In this document: one piece after another, positions 24,521-33,397 of the stretch
Layout: every line of letters begins with the position of its first letter
How positions within the stretch are numbered: the first letter of the stretch is position 1
NCBI GenBank assembly: GCA_051208035.1
Contig: JBPJFZ010000012.1
Location: 1 to 64,000, forward strand
Length of the DNA stretch: 64,000 nt
Source of the DNA: JACKOB01 sp024234575
GTDB taxonomy: Bacteria > Pseudomonadota > Gammaproteobacteria > Pseudomonadales > Oleiphilaceae
Direction: 5' to 3'
The notes under the pieces: model-generated
Seen by the model: the letters and a program-made list of their open reading frames with translations, nothing else
Databases searched by the model: none
Told to the model about the DNA's origin: nothing
Program-made: the position numbers and the translations under genes

Positions 24521-25738
24521 TTAACTGATAAGATTACTCATGTTAAGTATTGGCAACATAATTGCCAAAACGATAATCAGTACAACGCCTCCCATAAGAA
24601 GCAGCATCAGTGGCTCAAACAACCCAACAATGGTTGAGATTAATCCTTCCAACTCGTTTTCCTGATTTTTCGCAGTTCTTTCCAGCATCTGGTCGAGCTC
24701 TCCGGAAGACTCACCACTGGCAATCATATGCAGCATCATCGGTGGGAAGTAACCCGATTGCTCTAACGATTTTTGTAAACTGGACCCTTCACTGACCTTT
24801 TGCGCGGCCTCCAGTATGCGGGATTTAAGATAGTCATTGCTCAATACTTCACCAGATATTTTCATTGCATCCACCAGCGGTACACCGCTGCTATTGAGAA
24901 TACTTAGCGTACTGGCGAATCTTGCCGCATTGGTGCCACGGGATAGCTTCTTTATAAATGGTGCTTCCAGCAGCTTTTTATGAACAGTCATGCGAAAAGC
25001 TTCTTTGCGCATAGAAAAACTAAAAAGTGATATACAGGCCACGATGATAACCAACAGGTAGATTCCATAACTGGTTAAAAAGCCACTGGCGGCAAGCAAA
25101 GCGTTAGTCAGTGGTGGCAGCTCCTGGCCATTATTTACAAATACCTTGATGATGTCAGGGACAACGTAGGTTAAAAGAAACACAACAATTGAAATGGCCA
25201 CAACACTGAGAATAACAGGATAAATCGCCGCCAGTTGTATTTTCTGCTTGGCCTGCTGCCGGGCCTCGGTGTAGTCGGCCAGCCGGTTAAGGACAAGGTC
25301 AAGATGCCCTGCATGCTCACCCGCGGCAACCGTTGATCGATAGAGCTTTGGAAATGCGCTGGGGAACTCTCCCAGACTATCGGCCAGTGTATAGCCTTCC
25401 AAAACCTTAGCTCTCACCGCCAACATAATGCTGCGAATTTTAGCCTTATCGTTTTGCTGTGACACCGCACTTAAAGCTTCTTCCAGTGGTATACCAGATT
25501 GAACCAACGTTGCGATTTGCCGGGTAACCAGCGCCAGATCGTTTACGCTAAGACTGGAGCCGCTTTTGCGTACCTTCCCGTCACTGCCTTTATGCTTTTC
25601 AGCACTTTGGTCAACGGTGAGAGGCGTCCAGCCTTTATCACGTAACTGCTGCCGTACCTGGCGGGCACTATCAGCTTCAAGAATACCCTTCTTTTGCTTA
25701 CCACTTAGATCGAGTGCCTTATATTCAAATGCTGCCAT
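24521..25738 (-). CDS. gspF: Type II secretion system inner-membrane platform protein F
   Basis: A 405-residue polytopic protein with two tandem T2SSF domains (about 70-195 and 270-395). Each has the ALVTRQIATLVQSGIPLEEA or ARFASTLSILNSSGVPLVDA repeat, and three transmembrane helices are present (about 170-192, 220-245, 375-400). N-terminal MAAFEYKALDLSGKQKKGI is the usual GspF opening. It is the central platform protein that works with GspE. The start follows the gspE stop by 3 bp. Confidence 0.95.
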   Translation of the reverse strand: MAAFEYKALDLSGKQKKGILEADSARQVRQQLRDKGWTPLTVDQSAEKHKGSDGKVRKSGSSLSVNDLALVTRQIATLVQSGIPLEEALSAVSQQNDKAKIRSIMLAVRAKVLEGYTLADSLGEFPSAFPKLYRSTVAAGEHAGHLDLVLNRLADYTEARQQAKQKIQLAAIYPVILSVVAISIVVFLLTYVVPDIIKVFVNNGQELPPLTNALLAASGFLTSYGIYLLVIIVACISLFSFSMRKEAFRMTVHKKLLEAPFIKKLSRGTNAARFASTLSILNSSGVPLVDAMKISGEVLSNDYLKSRILEAAQKVSEGSSLQKSLEQSGYFPPMMLHMIASGESSGELDQMLERTAKNQENELEGLISTIVGLFEPLMLLLMGGVVLIIVLAIMLPILNMSNLIS

Positions 25739-25741
25739 GAA

Positions 25742-27349
25742 TTAGCTCCGCTGCGTTACCCGCAGCACCTCTTCAATTGACGTGGCACCTTCAAGTACTT
25801 TGCGTATGCCATCATCATTGATGCTTGGGCTTGTTGTACGGGCATATTTTTCCAGCTCGATCTCACCAGCACGCTTGTGGATCAGGTCGCGAATCGTTTC
25901 ATCCACGGGAATTAATTCGTAAATACCCACACGACCTCTGTAACCTAAATGGTTGCACTCGGTACAACCTTTGGCGCGATAGATCGTCGGCGGGTTGCTG
26001 ACGTCAGCCTTTAAGAATCGGCAGTATTCCTCATCGGCAACATAAGCTTCGCGGCAGTCGGTACATAAAACCCTAACCAAACGCTGCGCCAATACACCGA
26101 TGAGACTGGATGCAATCAAAAACGGCTCGACCCCCATGTCCATCAGTCGGGTCACCGCGCCTACCGCACTATTAGTGTGCAGCGTTGACAGCACCAGGTG
26201 ACCTGTCAAACTCGCCTGTACCGCAATTTCGGCGGTTTCGAGGTCTCGTATTTCACCAATCATCACCACGTCAGGATCTTGTCGCAGAATCGCCCGCAAC
26301 CCTCGTGCAAAGGTCATATCAACCTTGGTATTAACCTGCGTCTGGCCAATACCAACGAGGTTGTATTCAATGGGGTCTTCAACGGTGAGTATATTGCGTG
26401 ATTTATCGTTGATTTCACTCAACCCCGCATAAAGCGTGGTGGTTTTACCTGACCCGGTAGGACCAGTAACGAGAATGATACCGTGCGGCTGTTGAATAAT
26501 ATGCTTGATGAGTTTTAAGTCCCGGGCAGCCATACCCAGTGACTCGAGTTGCAGACGTCCCGCCTGCTTGTCCAGTAAGCGAAGTACAATTCTTTCGCCA
26601 TTGGCGGACGGCATCGTCGATACCCGGATATCGACTTCCCGGCCGCCTACCCTGAGGGATATTCTTCCATCCTGTGGCACACGCTTTTCAGCAATATCGA
26701 GCCTTGACATAACCTTGATACGGGAAACTAAAAGCGGTGCCAGCGCCCGCTTAGGCTTAACAACCTCACGTAACACACCATCCACCCGAAAACGCACCAC
26801 CAGCTGTTTCTCGAAGGTTTCAATATGAATATCCGACGCCGAGGTTTTAATCGCCTCGGTTAAAATTGCGTTAATCAGCCTGATAATCGGGGCATCATCT
26901 TCCTGCTCGAGCAAGTCTTCGGTTTCGGGAACTGAATCGGCGAGACTCGCCAAATCCATTTCATCGCCAAGACCTTCAACCATTTGCATCGCATCGGCTG
27001 AGTTATTCTGATAGGCGCGGGATAAGAATTCTTCAAACTGTTCGGCGGTGACTTCTTCGAACTCAAGCTTGCCACAAGTAATGCGATTTACTTCAGCGAA
27101 GGAGGCTATTTTCAAACCATGTTTATAGTAGACAACCGGAGCGCCTTTTTGATTGCCAGAGATCACCACGCCATTCTTTTTGGCAAATGTAAAAGGCAAT
27201 CTGATGATACCTTGCAACGCCCCCACTCCGGCAGCAGGATCGGCAAGGCGCGATGCCGCCTGGCTTTGCGGTTTGCCCACGGGCGAGGTGGAAACATTTA
27301 AACTTGCAGCGTTTGAGGCAGGAAGTTCCATACCGGAAATCTCAGACAT
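25742..27349 (-). CDS. gspE: Type II secretion system ATPase E
   Basis: A 535-residue hexameric ATPase powering pseudopilus assembly. The N1E-type domain (about 50-110) is followed by the catalytic core: VRFRVDGVLREV, Walker A GPTGSGKTT (about residue 295), the Asp box ILTVEDPIEY, Walker B-like LRQDPDVVMIGEIRDLETAE, the His box SLTGHLVLSTLHTN, and a tetracysteine zinc motif CTDC...CTEC (about 438-470). This last distinguishes GspE from the retraction ATPase PilT. First gene of the minus-strand gsp run, with a 340-bp divergent region to gspC. Confidence 0.95.
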   Translation of the reverse strand: MSEISGMELPASNAASLNVSTSPVGKPQSQAASRLADPAAGVGALQGIIRLPFTFAKKNGVVISGNQKGAPVVYYKHGLKIASFAEVNRITCGKLEFEEVTAEQFEEFLSRAYQNNSADAMQMVEGLGDEMDLASLADSVPETEDLLEQEDDAPIIRLINAILTEAIKTSASDIHIETFEKQLVVRFRVDGVLREVVKPKRALAPLLVSRIKVMSRLDIAEKRVPQDGRISLRVGGREVDIRVSTMPSANGERIVLRLLDKQAGRLQLESLGMAARDLKLIKHIIQQPHGIILVTGPTGSGKTTTLYAGLSEINDKSRNILTVEDPIEYNLVGIGQTQVNTKVDMTFARGLRAILRQDPDVVMIGEIRDLETAEIAVQASLTGHLVLSTLHTNSAVGAVTRLMDMGVEPFLIASSLIGVLAQRLVRVLCTDCREAYVADEEYCRFLKADVSNPPTIYRAKGCTECNHLGYRGRVGIYELIPVDETIRDLIHKRAGEIELEKYARTTSPSINDDGIRKVLEGATSIEEVLRVTQRS

Positions 27350-27689
27350 AGTGTTTCATTTACCGTTAAAGAGTGATTTTCCGTCAGACTATTTATGCCC
27401 GCGACAAAAGTACCCACTTGATATTCTGAGAACATCAGTACCGCAAGCAACAGTGAAGAAAAATCAGGAGTTTCGTATACCGTTCTTCGAATTGTTGTGA
27501 AGTTATTGTAACGCCCGAAGCTCGTTAAACAAGCGACGCTTTTGGCATCTCTAGTTAATTTTTCTTCATATTTAAGACTTACTTCATTTTTTTTACTTTT
27601 TATCGACCAGATTAACGGGCGTTTATTGACGTTTCTTGTTCTGCCCTGTTAAATCCCAACCAAGCAATAAAAACTAACTGAAGCATTCA
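27350..27689. promoter_or_regulatory. Divergent gspE / gspC intergenic region with gspC promoter
   Basis: 340 bp without a gene. On the plus strand TTGACG (27626-27631), 17 bp, TTAAAT (27649-27654) is a good sigma-70 promoter 35 bp before gspC. The rest is A/T-rich and should hold the minus-strand gspE promoter, but I could not single out a clear one. No obvious operator palindrome was seen. Confidence 0.55.
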
Positions 27690-28415
27690 ATGAAAAAATT
27701 ACTACAAAGCGCCCCTCTTCTCGTATTGGCCGTCGTGGCAATACTTATGCTTCTTTCTCTTGCCTACCAGGGATATCGATTTAGCCAGGATGTCGTTTCG
27801 GCGCAGACAGCAACAGAAGCAGCACCAATAAAAAAACCTGTACTGCCTGCTCGTGGGCAAAGCAGTAACACGAATTTGAGCCAACTTAATTTATTTGGCG
27901 ACAGCAACGCAAAAGAGCAAGAAACCGTTGCCGCTCCGACACAAGATCTGCCTAAAACAAACCTGCGCATTACCCTCAGGGGCGTTACAGCTGCCACCAA
28001 AGAAGATCGAGGCATGGCACTGATTGAAGGCCCTGACAAAAAAACAGAACGCTATCACGTCTCGGATACACTACCTGGCAACGCTAAGTTACATGCCGTG
28101 ATGGCCGACCGCGTTGTGATAGCACGTGGAGGTGTTTTTGAAAGCCTTTACTTCCCGGAAGATACAGGCTCTGGAAATATCGAATTTTACACACCCGAAC
28201 CAGACCCGGACAGCTATCAAGAGCAAGCCTACGAAGAGCCCCAGTACGAAGAACCCACTTACCCCGAACCCCAATATCAGGATAATACAAACGATAGTGG
28301 CGAGCAGGCAACAGAACCCGAACCGCAAAGCCCCGTCGGCAGTATTAGCGAAGATAGAAAAGAAGAAATCCGCAAAAAGCTCGAGGAATTAAGGCGAAGA
28401 ATGAAAGTAAACTAA
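27690..28415 (+). CDS. gspC: Type II secretion system protein C without PDZ domain
   Basis: A 241-residue inner-membrane protein. A TM helix (about 8-27, LLVLAVVAILMLLSLAYQGY) is followed by a linker, the LSQLNLFGD motif (about 64-72) and the homology-region domain (about 90-155, NLRITLRGVTAATKEDRGMA, ERYHVSDTLPGNAKLHAVMA, RVVIARGGVFESLYF), which binds the GspD secretin. No PDZ domain follows. Instead the C-terminus is a Pro/Glu/Tyr-rich low-complexity stretch (about 170-215, repeated YEEP/YPEP units) ending in a charged helix. The gene is divergent from gspE and is not followed by gspD, whereas gspC-gspD pairs are the norm. Confidence 0.82.
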   Translation: MKKLLQSAPLLVLAVVAILMLLSLAYQGYRFSQDVVSAQTATEAAPIKKPVLPARGQSSNTNLSQLNLFGDSNAKEQETVAAPTQDLPKTNLRITLRGVTAATKEDRGMALIEGPDKKTERYHVSDTLPGNAKLHAVMADRVVIARGGVFESLYFPEDTGSGNIEFYTPEPDPDSYQEQAYEEPQYEEPTYPEPQYQDNTNDSGEQATEPEPQSPVGSISEDRKEEIRKKLEELRRRMKVN

Positions 28416-28475
28416 CAGGCAAATCATCATCAATAATTTTATTCTCTCCAAAAATCTAACTGCTATAGTTAGTAA

Positions 28476-29138
28476 ATGTCTTCCATATACTTACTGCTAA
28501 ACCAATATCTTCGTTCTTTTTTATTACTGGTGATGCTGATCGCGCCGGTCGTCGCTGCTATTGAATTTAGCGATGAACTGTTAGCCTATGCCGAAAAAAA
28601 GTTTGGCATTGAGGCAAAAAACCGCCTGCTCAACTGGCAAGCCCTTACAAACAGCTTAACCAATGAGACAGAGCTGGAAAAAGTTACCCGCATTAATGCT
28701 TTTTTTAACCAGACCCGGTTTGTCTCTGACATGAAACACTGGGGCAAAGAAGACTACTGGGCCACCCCTGTTGAAATGCTGATTACAAATGGCGGTGACT
28801 GCGAAGACTATTCAATTGCCAAATACTTTTCACTGAAGTCTGCTGGCGTAGCAGATGAAAAAATGCGTATCACCTACGTCAAAGCCCTGCGACTAAATCA
28901 GGCGCATATGGTGCTGGCTTACTACCCTGAGCCTGACGCCGACCCACTCATACTTGATAATCTCAATAAAGAATTAAAACCAGCCTCAGAACGTGATGAC
29001 CTGGCACCAGTTTATAGCTTTAACGGCACCGGCCTCTGGTTAAGCCGTTTAAGGGGCCAGGGGAAGAGAATCGGCGAAGCCTCGAAACTTGAGCGATGGG
29101 TTGATGTTAACACCCGCCTGTTAAACGAACTAAAGTAA
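28476..29138 (+). CDS. LapG-like transglutaminase-type cysteine protease (BTLCP family)
   Basis: A 220-residue periplasmic protein with a signal peptide or anchor (about 13-29, SFLLLVMLIAPVVAA). The papain-like triad of the BTLCP family is visible: Cys109 in NGGDCEDYSIAKY, His144 in NQAHMVLAYY, Asp161 in LILDNLN. The preceding RVSD-like WGKEDYWATPVEML segment also fits LapG. In Pseudomonas, LapG cleaves the large adhesin LapA when the c-di-GMP receptor LapD releases it. No LapD or large adhesin is in the window; two c-di-GMP synthases lie 11-15 kb away. It follows gspC by 60 bp in the same direction. Function as adhesin protease is inference. Confidence 0.82.
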   Translation: MSSIYLLLNQYLRSFLLLVMLIAPVVAAIEFSDELLAYAEKKFGIEAKNRLLNWQALTNSLTNETELEKVTRINAFFNQTRFVSDMKHWGKEDYWATPVEMLITNGGDCEDYSIAKYFSLKSAGVADEKMRITYVKALRLNQAHMVLAYYPEPDADPLILDNLNKELKPASERDDLAPVYSFNGTGLWLSRLRGQGKRIGEASKLERWVDVNTRLLNELK

Positions 29139-29207
29139 CTCTCATCTTCCTACTCAATTTCCTCCTCCACATGAAACAACCCAACAAAATTTAATATTCA
29201 ACAATCT

Positions 29208-29242
29208 TTACGTTGACGTTAACGTAAGCTTTTGAGTAAGAT
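29208..29242 (+). promoter_or_regulatory. LiuR operator overlapping the liu operon promoter
   Basis: TTACGTTGACGTTAACGTAA (29208-29227) is a near-perfect 20-bp palindrome (one mismatched pair) immediately upstream of the MerR-type gene. It overlaps a promoter, TTGACG (29213-29218), 18 bp, TAAGAT (29237-29242). MerR-family LiuR sites of gammaproteobacteria have this type of sequence. Overlap with the -35 suggests autoregulation by repression, relieved by branched-chain acyl-CoA intermediates (family knowledge, not shown here). Confidence 0.75.
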
Positions 29243-29262
29243 TTGCTGATACAGGAGAATCT

Positions 29263-29643
29263 ATGGCAACGAATACTTATTCAATCAGCGACCTGGCAAA
29301 AGAGTTTGACGTTACTACCCGCACCATTCGCTTTTATGAGTCAGAAGGGCTGATTTCGCCAGCGAGAAATGGGCAGACGCGGGTTTATAGCGATACTGAC
29401 AGGGTCAACCTTAAACTTATTCTGCGGGGCAAAAGACTGGGGTTTAGTCTGTCTGAATCAAAAGAGCTAATAAATCTTTATGACCCGGTCTCTGGTAATA
29501 AAAAGCAGTTGCAAACACTTATCGAAAAAATCGGTGAGCGCAGACGAATGCTCGAGCAACAAATGAAAGACATTAAAGTGATGCAGCACGAGCTGGATGA
29601 AGCTGAAGCAAGGTGCGTCGAAGCAATCAATAATATCGTTTAA
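29263..29643 (+). CDS. liuR: MerR-family regulator of leucine/isovalerate catabolism
   Basis: A 126-residue MerR protein: winged-helix N-terminus (SISDLAKEFDVTTRTIRFYE, SEGLISPARNGQTRVYSDTD), a LILRGKRLGFSLSESKELI helix, and a C-terminal coiled coil (about 85-122) with a Cys near the end but no metal-binding Cys pattern. First gene of the leucine degradation cluster and preceded by its palindromic operator and a CAGGAG ribosome site. LiuR senses a pathway intermediate and controls liu genes and, in relatives, ETF genes. Confidence 0.9.
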   Translation: MATNTYSISDLAKEFDVTTRTIRFYESEGLISPARNGQTRVYSDTDRVNLKLILRGKRLGFSLSESKELINLYDPVSGNKKQLQTLIEKIGERRRMLEQQMKDIKVMQHELDEAEARCVEAINNIV

Positions 29644-29710
29644 TTTCAATATATTATAATTTTTTCTTAATGCACATTATTGAAACAATTTTACCGGGAG
29701 ATCCCCCCTG

Positions 29711-30880
29711 ATGAGCACAATCTACTCTTCTTTAAACTTCGGCTTTGACGACACCGTTTCGATGTTGCAGGAACAGGCGCGTAACTTCGCCCAAAACGAA
29801 ATTTTACCTATTGCCGATGAAACCGATAAGTCCAACAATTTCCCGGCGCCGCTATGGCAGAAACTCGGGGCAATGGGACTGCTGGGCATTACCGTTGATG
29901 AATCCTACGGCGGTGCAAATATGGGGTATTTGGCCCACGTCATTGCGATGGAAGAAATAAGTCGGGCGTCGGCGCCCATCGGTTTAAGTTACGGTGCTCA
30001 TTCCAACCTGTGTGTTAACCAGATTTATAGAAACGGCAGTGACGCGCAAAAGCAAAAGTATCTGCCCAAACTTATCTCTGGTGAGCATGTTGGCGCACTC
30101 GCCATGAGCGAGCCCAATGCCGGAAGCGATGTAGTCAGTATGAAATTGCGGGCAGACAAAAAGGGTGACCGCTATGTGCTTAACGGCTCAAAAATGTGGA
30201 TTACCAACGGCCCGGATGCCAACACCTTTGTCATTTACGCTAAAACCGATTTTGAGAAAGGACCGCACGGTATTACGGCATTTATTGTCGAGAGAGACTA
30301 CCAGGGTTTTAGTCGATCGCCCAAGCTTGATAAATTAGGCATGCGGGGCTCAAACACTTGTGAACTGGTATTTGATAACTGCGAAGTACCCGCCGAAAAC
30401 ATCCTTGGTGGTGAAAACCAGGGGGTTAAAGTTTTAATGAGCGGCCTCGATTATGAGCGTGTTGTTCTCTCGGGTGGACCGGTCGGTATCATGCAGGCCT
30501 GTATGGATATCGTGGTGCCCTACATCCACGAGCGCAAACAGTTTGGTCAGTCCATCGGTGAATTCCAGTTGATACAAGGCAAGGTTGCCGATATGTACAG
30601 CACGTTAAATGCCTGCCGCTCTTATCTCTATACCGTTGCGCTGGCGTGCGATAGGGGCGAAACAACCCGTAAAGATGCAGCCGGGGTGATTCTTTACTGT
30701 GCAGAGGCAGCGACAAAATGTGCACTGGATGCGATTCAGATACTCGGTGGAAATGGCTATATCAATGAATATGCAACGGGCCGATTACTGCGTGATGCCA
30801 AGCTTTATGAAATCGGCGCTGGCACTTCCGAGATCAGACGCATGCTGATCGGGCGAGAACTTTTTAACGAGAGCAGGTAA
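29711..30880 (+). CDS. liuA: Isovaleryl-CoA dehydrogenase
   Basis: A 389-residue acyl-CoA dehydrogenase converting isovaleryl-CoA to 3-methylcrotonyl-CoA. The family segments ALAMSEPNAGSDVVSMKLRA and YVLNGSKMWITNGPDANTFV bind FAD and substrate. The catalytic base is in GLDYERVVLSGGPVGIMQAC (about residue 244), in the middle of the protein as in IVD, rather than near the C-terminus as in most acyl-CoA dehydrogenases. C-terminal AIQILGGNGYINEY and GAGTSEIRRMLIGREL are standard. Electrons go to ETF (38545-40225). Follows liuR by 67 bp. Confidence 0.95.
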   Translation: MSTIYSSLNFGFDDTVSMLQEQARNFAQNEILPIADETDKSNNFPAPLWQKLGAMGLLGITVDESYGGANMGYLAHVIAMEEISRASAPIGLSYGAHSNLCVNQIYRNGSDAQKQKYLPKLISGEHVGALAMSEPNAGSDVVSMKLRADKKGDRYVLNGSKMWITNGPDANTFVIYAKTDFEKGPHGITAFIVERDYQGFSRSPKLDKLGMRGSNTCELVFDNCEVPAENILGGENQGVKVLMSGLDYERVVLSGGPVGIMQACMDIVVPYIHERKQFGQSIGEFQLIQGKVADMYSTLNACRSYLYTVALACDRGETTRKDAAGVILYCAEAATKCALDAIQILGGNGYINEYATGRLLRDAKLYEIGAGTSEIRRMLIGRELFNESR

Positions 30881-30973
30881 TTGATCAGATAAACCAAATC
30901 CGACCACGCTAGTTCATTTTTATAACCGGTAATCAAAACGGCAATCAAAGCGCTTATAGACGAGAACAAAACC

Positions 30974-32581
30974 ATGACCGTTATCCATAGCAAGGTTTCT
31001 ACACAATCCGATGAGTATCAAAGTCGTTATGCTCATATGATGGAACTCGTCGCTGATTTACGCCGCCAAGTCGATACTGTATCGCAAGGTGGTGGCAAAA
31101 AAGCACAGCAAAAACATCTCGACAGAGGAAAGCTGTTACCTCGTGAGCGTGTGGCAAAATTGCTTGATCCCGGCTCTGCCTTTTTAGAGTTATCACAACT
31201 GGCGGCTCATGAAGTTTACTCCGAAAGCGTACCGGGGGCGGGCGTTATCGCTGGCATTGGCCTGGTGGAAGGTGTTGAGTGCATGATCGTGGCTAACGAC
31301 AGCACAGTAAAAGGCGGCACTTACTTCCCTCTTTCAGTAAAGAAGCACTTACGCGCTCAAACGATTGCCGAAGAAAACCGTCTGCCTTGCATCTATCTGG
31401 TAGACTCCGGCGGAGCCAACCTGCCCCAGCAAGACGAAGTTTTTCCGGATGAAAATCATTTCGGCAATATTTTCTATCGTCAGGCAACGATGTCGGCAAA
31501 AGGCATTCCGCAAATAGCCGTTGTGATGGGGCTCTGTACCGCAGGCGGTGCCTATGTTCCTGCGATGGCAGATGAAAGCATTATGGTGCGCAATCAAAGC
31601 ACGATCTTTCTTGCCGGCCCGCCGTTGGTTAAAGCGGCTACCGGTGAAGAAGTCAGCGCTGAAGAATTAGGCGGTGCTGATATCCACTGCAAAATATCCG
31701 GCGTCGCCGACCATTACGCCGAAGACGACTTGCATGCACTGCATCTCGCGCGTCAGTGTGTAAAAAGACTTAACCATAAAAAAGCGATATCCATTGCCGA
31801 AAACAAGCCGGCGGCACCACTGTATCCGACAGAGGAATTGCGTGGCGTCGTACCAACTGACCTCAAGACCCCTTACGATGCCAGAGAAATTATTGCCCGC
31901 CTGATAGATGGATCAGACTTTGACGAGTTTAAGGCACTATTTGGCACAACACTGGTATGTGGCTTTGCCAATATCTGGGGTAACCCCGTTGGTATCATCG
32001 CCAACAACGGTATTTTGTTTTCTGAGTCGGCACAAAAAGGTGCCCACTTCATTGAGCTATGTTGCCAAAGAAAGATCCCTTTGGTTTTCTTGCAAAACAT
32101 AACAGGGTTCATGGTGGGCAAGAAATACGAAGAAGGCGGCATCGCCAAACATGGCGCAAAACTAGTGACTGCAGTCGCTTGTGCGAAAGTTCCTAAATTT
32201 ACGGTAATAGTTGGTGGCAGTTTTGGCGCGGGCAACTACGGCATGTGCGGGCGCGCCTATCACCCACGTTTTTTATGGTCATGGCCAAACTCACGTATAT
32301 CAGTGATGGGGGGCGAACAAGCAGCGGGCGTGCTAGCACAAGTGAAACGGGATAATTTATCCCGCCAGGGCACCGAGTGGAGCGCGGAAGAAGAAGCGGC
32401 ATTTAAGGCACCCATTACCGAACAGTTTGAGAAGCAGGCGCACCCCTACTACGCCACCGCCAGGCTATGGGACGATGGCATTATCGATCCGGCGGATACG
32501 CGCAGCACCTTGGCACTGGCAATTTCAGCCACACAAAACGCGGCGATTGAAGAAACCCGTTTCGGCATTTTCAGGATGTAA
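30974..32581 (+). CDS. liuB: Methylcrotonyl-CoA carboxylase beta subunit (carboxyltransferase)
   Basis: A 535-residue carboxyltransferase of the crotonase fold. Visible: RVAKLLDPGSAFLELSQLAA, VDSGGANLPQQDEVFPDENH (the oxyanion-hole region specific to MCC), VVMGLCTAGGAYVPAMADES, NQSTIFLAGPPLVKAATGEE, and in the C-terminal half FLQNITGFMVGKKYEEGGIA and GAGNYGMCGRAYHPRFLWSW. It transfers the carboxyl from biotin on the alpha subunit (33390-35432) to 3-methylcrotonyl-CoA. Separated from liuC by 3 bp, so cotranscribed. Confidence 0.95.
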   Translation: MTVIHSKVSTQSDEYQSRYAHMMELVADLRRQVDTVSQGGGKKAQQKHLDRGKLLPRERVAKLLDPGSAFLELSQLAAHEVYSESVPGAGVIAGIGLVEGVECMIVANDSTVKGGTYFPLSVKKHLRAQTIAEENRLPCIYLVDSGGANLPQQDEVFPDENHFGNIFYRQATMSAKGIPQIAVVMGLCTAGGAYVPAMADESIMVRNQSTIFLAGPPLVKAATGEEVSAEELGGADIHCKISGVADHYAEDDLHALHLARQCVKRLNHKKAISIAENKPAAPLYPTEELRGVVPTDLKTPYDAREIIARLIDGSDFDEFKALFGTTLVCGFANIWGNPVGIIANNGILFSESAQKGAHFIELCCQRKIPLVFLQNITGFMVGKKYEEGGIAKHGAKLVTAVACAKVPKFTVIVGGSFGAGNYGMCGRAYHPRFLWSWPNSRISVMGGEQAAGVLAQVKRDNLSRQGTEWSAEEEAAFKAPITEQFEKQAHPYYATARLWDDGIIDPADTRSTLALAISATQNAAIEETRFGIFRM

Positions 32582-32584
32582 CCT

Positions 32585-33397
32585 ATGTCTACGAGCCCTC
32601 TGTTATTTGAAGTCGATGCAAATGGCATTGCGACTTTATCGTTAAATCGTCCCGAAGTGGGAAATGCGTTTAACGACCAGATTATCCACGCTCTAATCGA
32701 TCACCTGAAGGCTATCGAGAACGATGCGTCTATTCGATGCCTGATTTTACGCTCTGAAGGAAAGCACTTTTCTGCAGGTGCCGACCTTAACTGGATGAAA
32801 TCAATGGCCGCGTATGACTTCGACCACAACTATCAGGATGCGTTGGTTCTATCCAAACTTATGGACAACCTTTATCGCCTTAACAAGCCTACCATCGCCT
32901 GCGTGCAAGGGGCTGCCTTTGGGGGCGCCATAGGCTTAATCGCCTGCTGTGATATCGCGGTTGCTGCCACCGATGCCCGTTTTTGCCTTAGCGAAGTAAA
33001 GCTGGGGCTCTGCCCTGCCGTTATTAGCCCTTATGTTATCAATGCCATTGGGCCGCGCCAGGCTAGCCGCTATTTTTTAACGGCAGAAGTATTTAGCAGC
33101 CAAATGGCACTTAACATGGGCCTGTTACACGAGGTCGTTGACGCCAGCGCACTCTCTACCTCTGCGTTGTCCCTTGCCAGCATGGCAGCGGCAAATGGCC
33201 CAGAAGCGATGACTGCTTGCAAAAAATTAATCAAGCGCGTGAACGATGACTTTCCGGACAAAAACCTACAGGAAGATACCGCAAAGCTAATTGCAAGACT
33301 GCGAGTGTCTGCCGAAGGCCAGGAAGGCATAGGCGCTTTTTTTGAAAAGCGATCACCCCAGTGGCCACTATCAAATCAAGGCAAATCAAATGTTTAA
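32585..33397 (+). CDS. liuC: Methylglutaconyl-CoA hydratase (enoyl-CoA hydratase family)
   Basis: A 270-residue crotonase. The oxyanion-hole motifs SEGKHFSAGADLNWMKSMAA and VQGAAFGGAIGLIACCDIAV are present, and FCLSEVKLGLCPAVISPYV carries a catalytic Glu. It hydrates 3-methylglutaconyl-CoA to HMG-CoA. Assignment to this substrate rests on its place between the two carboxylase subunit genes and on the ADLNWMK motif typical of the group. Its 3' end overlaps the start of liuD by 8 bp. Confidence 0.92.
   Translation: MSTSPLLFEVDANGIATLSLNRPEVGNAFNDQIIHALIDHLKAIENDASIRCLILRSEGKHFSAGADLNWMKSMAAYDFDHNYQDALVLSKLMDNLYRLNKPTIACVQGAAFGGAIGLIACCDIAVAATDARFCLSEVKLGLCPAVISPYVINAIGPRQASRYFLTAEVFSSQMALNMGLLHEVVDASALSTSALSLASMAAANGPEAMTACKKLIKRVNDDFPDKNLQEDTAKLIARLRVSAEGQEGIGAFFEKRSPQWPLSNQGKSNV

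Noticed and set aside
28476..29138. Reading the BTLCP protease as the missing transglutaminase of the Anbu system
   Set aside because: It belongs to the LapG/BTLCP family with a signal peptide, a different family from the Anbu-linked transglutaminase, and is 17 kb away.
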